Origin: Bacteroidota bacterium | GTDB lineage: Bacteria; Bacteroidota; Bacteroidia; Bacteroidales; Dysgonomonadaceae | Assembly (NCBI GenBank): GCA_023418255.1 | Contig: JAEZZZ010000115.1 | Span: 1 to 16,548 of the forward strand | Direction: 5' to 3' | Length of the DNA stretch: 16,548 nt | In this document: positions 16,065 through 16,548 of the stretch, piece by piece | Layout of the letters: the number at the start of each line of letters is the position of its first letter | Numbering within the stretch: position 1 is the first letter of the stretch | The notes under the pieces: model-generated | Database searches by the model: none | Told to the model about the DNA's origin: nothing | The model's input: only the letters and a program-made list of their open reading frames with translations | Program-made: the position numbers and the translations under genes

Positions 16065-16391
16065 ATGCATACATTGTTGCAACCTTGCACATGCAGCGTC
16101 TGCCTTGCGCGCGATAAACAGATAAAAAAACCGGACACCGCGAAGCTGCACGCGGCCTTCAGGCGTATCATTGAGTGGCTGCACGCCATGGGCGAATTTC
16201 GTGCACGCGATATAAAAACGCCGATTGTTCGGCAACTAATTTCCGAAACGGCGGCAATCTTCAACGAGGCGGTGGACACGCAATTGAAAGAGGTGCAACC
16301 CGATGATCTGTTTGTGCGCGCGCTCAAACAAAGCGGCTATGTGTTTTCGGGATTTAACCCACATTATTCACCAAAAAATTGCATAATTTGA
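16065..16391 (+). CDS. Phage head-morphogenesis-like protein, N-terminal part, cut by an IS
   Basis: This ORF follows the portal gene after 32 nt, or is joined to it by the candidate -1 frameshift. The frame is open upstream of ATG 16065, giving SPSDFEGLHKRMHTLLQP. It contains a Cys cluster CTCSVC near the start, a helical region, and DDLFVRALKQSGYVFSGF near the end. VFSGF resembles the FSGFKT stretch I recall from Mu gp30-like (MuF) head proteins of Bacteroidetes prophages, a tentative assignment. Phage-derived sequence ends at the TTAA at 16354-16357. About the last 11 residues (NPHYSPKNCII) and the stop come from the inserted IS, so the gene is truncated and presumably non-functional. The strand and GC-richness match the portal gene. 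Confidence 0.6.
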   Translation: MHTLLQPCTCSVCLARDKQIKKPDTAKLHAAFRRIIEWLHAMGEFRARDIKTPIVRQLISETAAIFNEAVDTQLKEVQPDDLFVRALKQSGYVFSGFNPHYSPKNCII

Positions 16392-16456
16392 GGAAGGTCC
16401 TTATTTTTAAGGTGTTAAAACAAAAACAATAGATTTTAACGCCCCCAAATTATGCA
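16381..16456 (+). promoter_or_regulatory. Leader stem-loop enclosing the transposase start codon (right IS copy)
   Basis: TGCATAATTTG (from 16380) pairs exactly with CAAATTATGCA (16446-16456), which contains the ATG at 16452. The 55-nt loop holds a CCTTA-TTTT-TAAGG hairpin (16399-16412). Both arms are identical to the left copy, while six substitutions fall in the loop. A role in limiting read-through translation is inferred. Confidence 0.45.
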
Positions 16457-16548
16457 GGACAAATATACAGCCTTTTACCGAAAAGACCAAGCCATTATGG
16501 TCGATTTTTCAGCAGAAAGCATCAGTTCAGACGGTGCCGTTGTTTTAT
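16452..16548 (+). CDS. IS1380-type transposase, N-terminal fragment (runs off the window)
   Basis: There are 32 complete codons from ATG 16452, starting MQDKYTAFYRKDQ and including SAESISSDGAVVL, the same peptide as the left-edge copy over its visible length. The SSDG-hydrophobic pattern resembles the IS1380 transposase N-terminus. The ORF is cut by the window edge, so integrity is unknown. The two third-position differences from the left copy leave the protein unchanged, consistent with selection on the transposase since the copies diverged. No Shine-Dalgarno site precedes it. Confidence 0.75.
   Translation, partial: MQDKYTAFYRKDQAIMVDFSAESISSDGAVVL

Larger units (their letters stand above)
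15187..16357 (+). mobile_element. Fragment of a Mu-like prophage
   Basis: Two adjacent ORFs look like the portal (DUF935, Mu gp29-like) and head-morphogenesis (Mu gp30-like) region of a transposable phage. Base use is visibly more GC-rich than in the genes to the left (for example 34 of 60 bases are G or C in 15481-15540). The left limit is uncertain, because the portal N-terminus is missing; the right limit is the IS insertion at the TTAA at 16354-16357. No integrase, terminase or repressor is present, so this is a remnant as far as the window shows. Confidence 0.7.
16358..16548 (+). mobile_element. IS1380-type insertion sequence, 5' end only (right copy)
   Basis: This is the inverted counterpart of the left-edge element, starting at CCCACATTATTCACC (16358-16372) directly after TTAA. 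The leader runs to 16451 and the transposase begins at 16452, reading off the right edge. It carries 9 substitutions relative to the left copy: seven in the leader and two synonymous ones in the coding part. The two elements are therefore separate copies and not one sequence duplicated by assembly. Confidence 0.8.

Noticed and set aside
1..16548. 16-kb composite transposon bounded by the two IS copies
   Set aside because: The interior is mainly housekeeping and envelope genes in ordinary host style, the copies are diverged, and the window seems to end at repeats for assembly reasons.

Overview
The window looks like a Bacteroidetes chromosome segment, most probably Bacteroidales. Supporting signs are the gene families (a DUF5103 type IX secretion plug protein, large TPR and beta-barrel envelope proteins, a Bacteroidetes-style Mrp), the lack of Shine-Dalgarno sites, and several -7 boxes of the form TAnnTTTG in front of genes. 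All complete host genes lie on the + strand. I cannot name a genus.

Layout. 1-197 is the 5' end of an IS1380-type insertion sequence, with its transposase reading leftwards off the window. 364-3310 is a housekeeping run: trmB (tRNA m7G46 methyltransferase), mrp/apbC (P-loop Fe-S carrier), a small membrane-anchored protein and a zinc-ribbon Nudix hydrolase. 3391-10448 is an envelope cluster: a 1002-residue exported TPR protein, a 572-residue outer-membrane beta-barrel, the T9SS plug protein, and a DUF2007 protein with a membrane segment and Cys pairs. 10669-13068 encodes a class A penicillin-binding protein and 13366-14997 encodes pruA (proline to glutamate, second step), which ends in a good intrinsic terminator. 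From about 15187 to 16357 the sequence changes to a more GC-rich fragment of a Mu-like prophage: a 5'-truncated DUF935 portal gene and the start of a downstream head gene. The head gene is cut by a second IS1380-type copy (16358-16548), inverted relative to the first.

How the genes work together. The TPR, barrel, plug and PBP genes all act in the periplasm, outer membrane or peptidoglycan, so 3391-13068 reads as an envelope-biogenesis neighbourhood, although it appears to be several transcription units. The prophage fragment and the two IS ends are accessory. The window begins and ends inside copies of the same IS, which suggests it is a contig broken at a repeat.

Most interesting signals. 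(1) A textbook-shaped programmed -1 frameshift arrangement at the end of the portal gene: U UUU UUC in phase, a 6-nt spacer containing the stop codon, then a perfect 7-bp GC-rich stem, with the -1 frame open into the head-gene ORF. (2) An 11-bp inverted repeat in the IS leader that buries the transposase ATG and is identical in both diverged copies. (3) Four degenerate 22-bp tandem repeats after the beta-barrel gene. I saw no CRISPR array, rRNA, tRNA or recognisable defence system.
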